Shown here piece by piece: positions 4,046-5,737 of a DNA stretch of 5,737 bases. How positions within the stretch are numbered: the first letter of the stretch is position 1; each line of letters starts with the position of its first letter. This DNA comes from Candidatus Altarchaeales archaeon A3 (GTDB lineage Archaea > Altiarchaeota > Altiarchaeia > Altiarchaeales > Altiarchaeaceae): contig MTER01000106.1 in the NCBI GenBank assembly GCA_002083985.1, positions 1 to 5,737 on the forward strand. Direction: 5' to 3'. The notes beneath the pieces were generated by a model, which worked only from the letters and a program-made list of their open reading frames with translations, was not told the origin of the DNA and did no database searches. The position numbers and the translations under genes were made by a program.

Positions 4046-5533
4046 ATGAACCCAAAATTTTTGGATACGACCTTGCGGGACGGTGAACAAACACCCGGAA
4101 TCGTGCTAAAACCTGAAGACAAAGTTGAAATAGCCAAAGCAATAGACGGATTGGGAGTTGATTTTATGGAAATTGGAAGTGCAATATCTAGTGCGGGTGA
4201 AAGAGAAGCAATTAAAAAAATTTGCGATGAAAAGAAGAAAGGAAATTTAAATGCCCTGCTTTTGAGCTTTGCGAGAATAAAAAAGGAAGATATTACTTAT
4301 GCACTAAACTGTGGTGTTGACGGTGTCTTTCTGGTCGCACCGACATCAGATATTCATATAAAAGATAAACTAAATACTACGAGGGAAAATGTTAAAGAAA
4401 CGATTACCGAATGTATCGAATTCTGTAAAAGTAACGGATTAACCGTGGATTTATGTTGTGAAGACGGAAGCAGAAGCGATATAAATTTTCTCAAAGAAAT
4501 TTTAAATCTGGCAGTTGAATTAAAAATTGACCGGCTTACGATTGCAGATACAGTTGGAAAAGCAACAGATGAAAAAATTTCAGAAATTTTTGGCGTATTA
4601 AGTCCGGTCGCAAAGTCCAAAATTTTACTTGGCGTTCATTGTCATGATGATTTTGGACTGGCAACGGCAAACACGATTACTGCCGCAAAGAACGGGGCAG
4701 ATGTTGTAGATGTTACTATTAACGGATTAGGTGAAAGAGCGGGAAATGCGCCGCTTGAAGAGGTCGCAAGTGCATTAAAATTTCTCTATAATTATGATGT
4801 TTCTATTGATTTTAAAAAAATTTTAACGGTATCAAAATATATTGAAAAAATTACGGGAATAGGAATAGCAAGAAATAAGGCAATTGTCGGCGAGAACGCA
4901 TTTACACATGGTGCGGGAATCCATGTTGATGGAATATTAAAAAACCCTGCAACTTACGAGGCGATAAATCCGGAAAATTTTAACACCGAAAGGAAATTTG
5001 TTCTCGGCAAGCTGATGGGAAGAAAAACAGTAATGAATGTGTTGGAAGAGATGAATATAAAAGCGAATGACGAACAATTTACTGAAATTTTTAAAAAACT
5101 GCAGTTCATGGCAGATAAAGGAACACGAATTACAAATTTTGATGTCAGGCAGGTGGCAAATACCATGCTAAATTTATCCGAAAAAAGAGAGATACTTTTA
5201 AAAGGCCTCACTGCTTTTTCAGGATATGTAACACAACCTATGGCATCAGTAACATTATTAGTGAACGGAGAAGAAAAAAGGGCGATAAGCATCGGAAATG
5301 GTCCTGTTGATGCAGCGATAAATGCGATAAGAAATATTTGTAAAGATATTCCTTTTGAATTTATAGGTTATCATGTTGATGCGATTTCAGGCGGAAGCGA
5401 AGCGGGTGTTCAGGTTGAGATAAAGCTGAGGAGTAAAGGAAAAACAATTAGTGCAAGGGGTGTAGGAACTGATATTGTGCTTGCGAGTGTTGAAGCGTTT
5501 TTAAACGGGTTAAATTTAATAGTAAGCGGGTAA
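4046..5533 (+). CDS. leuA/cimA: 2-Isopropylmalate synthase / (R)-citramalate synthase family enzyme
   Basis: This is a 495-residue acetyl-CoA-dependent aldol synthase. Numbering here is from ATG 4046. The TIM-barrel opens with FLDTTLRDGEQTPG, holding the catalytic Arg-Asp pair at residues 11-12. HCHDD (198-202) supplies two metal-binding His, and NGLGERAGNAPLEE follows at about 226-239. The linker has AFTHGAGIHVDG with the catalytic-type His, then TYEAINPE. A C-terminal allosteric domain (about 385-495, including GNGPVDAAINAIRNI and YHVDAISGG) binds the feedback inhibitor in this family. Its presence argues against AksA homocitrate synthase, which is shorter. LeuA (2-oxoisovalerate, leucine pathway) and CimA (pyruvate, isoleucine pathway) are hard to separate by eye. 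EIGSAISSAGERE and GIHVDG look closer to the M. jannaschii CimA sequence as I remember it. The in-frame TTG at 4034 would add four residues (MKFQ), but the ATG and TATA spacing are better. The frame is intact, and no leuC, leuD or leuB lies in the window. Confidence 0.9.
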   Translation: MNPKFLDTTLRDGEQTPGIVLKPEDKVEIAKAIDGLGVDFMEIGSAISSAGEREAIKKICDEKKKGNLNALLLSFARIKKEDITYALNCGVDGVFLVAPTSDIHIKDKLNTTRENVKETITECIEFCKSNGLTVDLCCEDGSRSDINFLKEILNLAVELKIDRLTIADTVGKATDEKISEIFGVLSPVAKSKILLGVHCHDDFGLATANTITAAKNGADVVDVTINGLGERAGNAPLEEVASALKFLYNYDVSIDFKKILTVSKYIEKITGIGIARNKAIVGENAFTHGAGIHVDGILKNPATYEAINPENFNTERKFVLGKLMGRKTVMNVLEEMNIKANDEQFTEIFKKLQFMADKGTRITNFDVRQVANTMLNLSEKREILLKGLTAFSGYVTQPMASVTLLVNGEEKRAISIGNGPVDAAINAIRNICKDIPFEFIGYHVDAISGGSEAGVQVEIKLRSKGKTISARGVGTDIVLASVEAFLNGLNLIVSG

Positions 5534-5540
5534 ATTATTT

Positions 5541-5559
5541 ATGTATTTTTTAATAAAAA
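5541..5559 (+). terminator. Weak terminator after the synthase gene
   Basis: ATGTATTTTTT and AAAAACAT form a small imperfect A/T hairpin containing a T6 run (5546-5551), 8 nt after the synthase stop. A short T-tract is enough for partial termination in archaea. The next gene starts only about 75 nt downstream, so read-through is possible. Confidence 0.35.
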
Positions 5560-5608
5560 CATAATTATTTATTGGAAATTTACAAAAACAATTATAAAAA
5601 CAAAAGAA

Positions 5609-5737
5609 ATGACTGTTGAAAAAAATTTGGAATATCCGGAAAAAGAAGAAAAAGAAATTAAAGATATGACTTTTAAAGAAATAGAAAATTTAATAGACAA
5701 TAAACAGATAACAAAAGAAAACCAGAGTTCTGTTGAA
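5609..5737 (+). CDS. Unrecognised Lys/Glu-rich protein, N-terminal part (3' truncated by window)
   Basis: ATG 5609 opens a frame of 43 codons that is still open at the window edge. The visible part begins MTVEKNLEYPEKEEKEIKD and continues TFKEIENLIDNKQITKEN. It is highly charged and probably helical, with no signal peptide, membrane segment or known motif. Such a charged start often precedes a membrane or catalytic domain, but the rest cannot be seen. A/T boxes lie upstream (ATTATAAAAA at 5591-5600, TTTATT near 5568), and no Shine-Dalgarno site is present. I do not recognise the family. Only its continuation beyond the window can identify it. Confidence 0.5.
   Translation, partial: MTVEKNLEYPEKEEKEIKDMTFKEIENLIDNKQITKENQSSVE

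Noticed and set aside
4354..5292. Two - strand ORFs (88 and 112 codons)
   Set aside because: Both lie inside the intact synthase gene and are shadow frames without motifs.

Overview
The window is strongly AT-rich and reads as archaeal DNA. Four things point that way: the RNase HII and the isopropylmalate/citramalate synthase are of archaeal type, the left-edge protein resembles a euryarchaeal S-layer C-terminus, genes are preceded by A/T boxes about 25-30 nt upstream rather than by Shine-Dalgarno sites, and one gene is followed by a cluster of T-tracts. I infer an anaerobic, uncultivated-type euryarchaeon (Altiarchaeum-like or an ANME relative). Placement below domain level is a guess.

Layout. 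(1) 1-367: the 3' end of a surface-layer-type protein gene on the + strand, closed by a multi-T terminator (412-448). (2) About 500-2369: a degenerate block with no intact large gene. It holds remnants of a small paralogous family in which an acylphosphatase-like N-terminal domain is joined to a C-terminal coiled coil of 'EKQD' repeats. Copy 1 (665-1422) is broken by two frame changes, one inside a 21-bp tandem repeat. A 3'-end fragment (1746-1889) follows. Copy 2 (1914-2369) has an Arg-to-Gly change at the catalytic position, an 84-nt palindromic insert placed exactly between two codons, an in-frame TAA, and a collapsed tail. A 47-48-bp intergenic element occurs on both sides of copy 1. (3) 2391-2924: intact thpR (RNA 2',3'-cyclic phosphodiesterase / 2'-5' RNA ligase family), + strand. 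(4) 3077-3754: intact rnhB (RNase HII), - strand, convergent with thpR. (5) 3881-4033: a 50-codon ORF of unknown function, possibly the tail of a VapB-like antitoxin. (6) 4046-5533: intact 2-isopropylmalate/citramalate synthase with its C-terminal regulatory domain. (7) 5609-5737: the start of an unrecognised Lys/Glu-rich protein that runs off the window.

The intact genes are housekeeping genes that do not form one pathway: thpR acts on RNA ends, rnhB removes ribonucleotides from DNA and RNA:DNA hybrids, and the synthase serves branched-chain amino-acid synthesis. The most unusual feature is the decaying acylphosphatase/coiled-coil cluster, above all the 84-nt insert. Its removal restores the reading frame and the family spacing exactly. 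It carries two perfect stem-loops with complementary loops and is bounded by identical ATA codons, the first followed at once by a stop.
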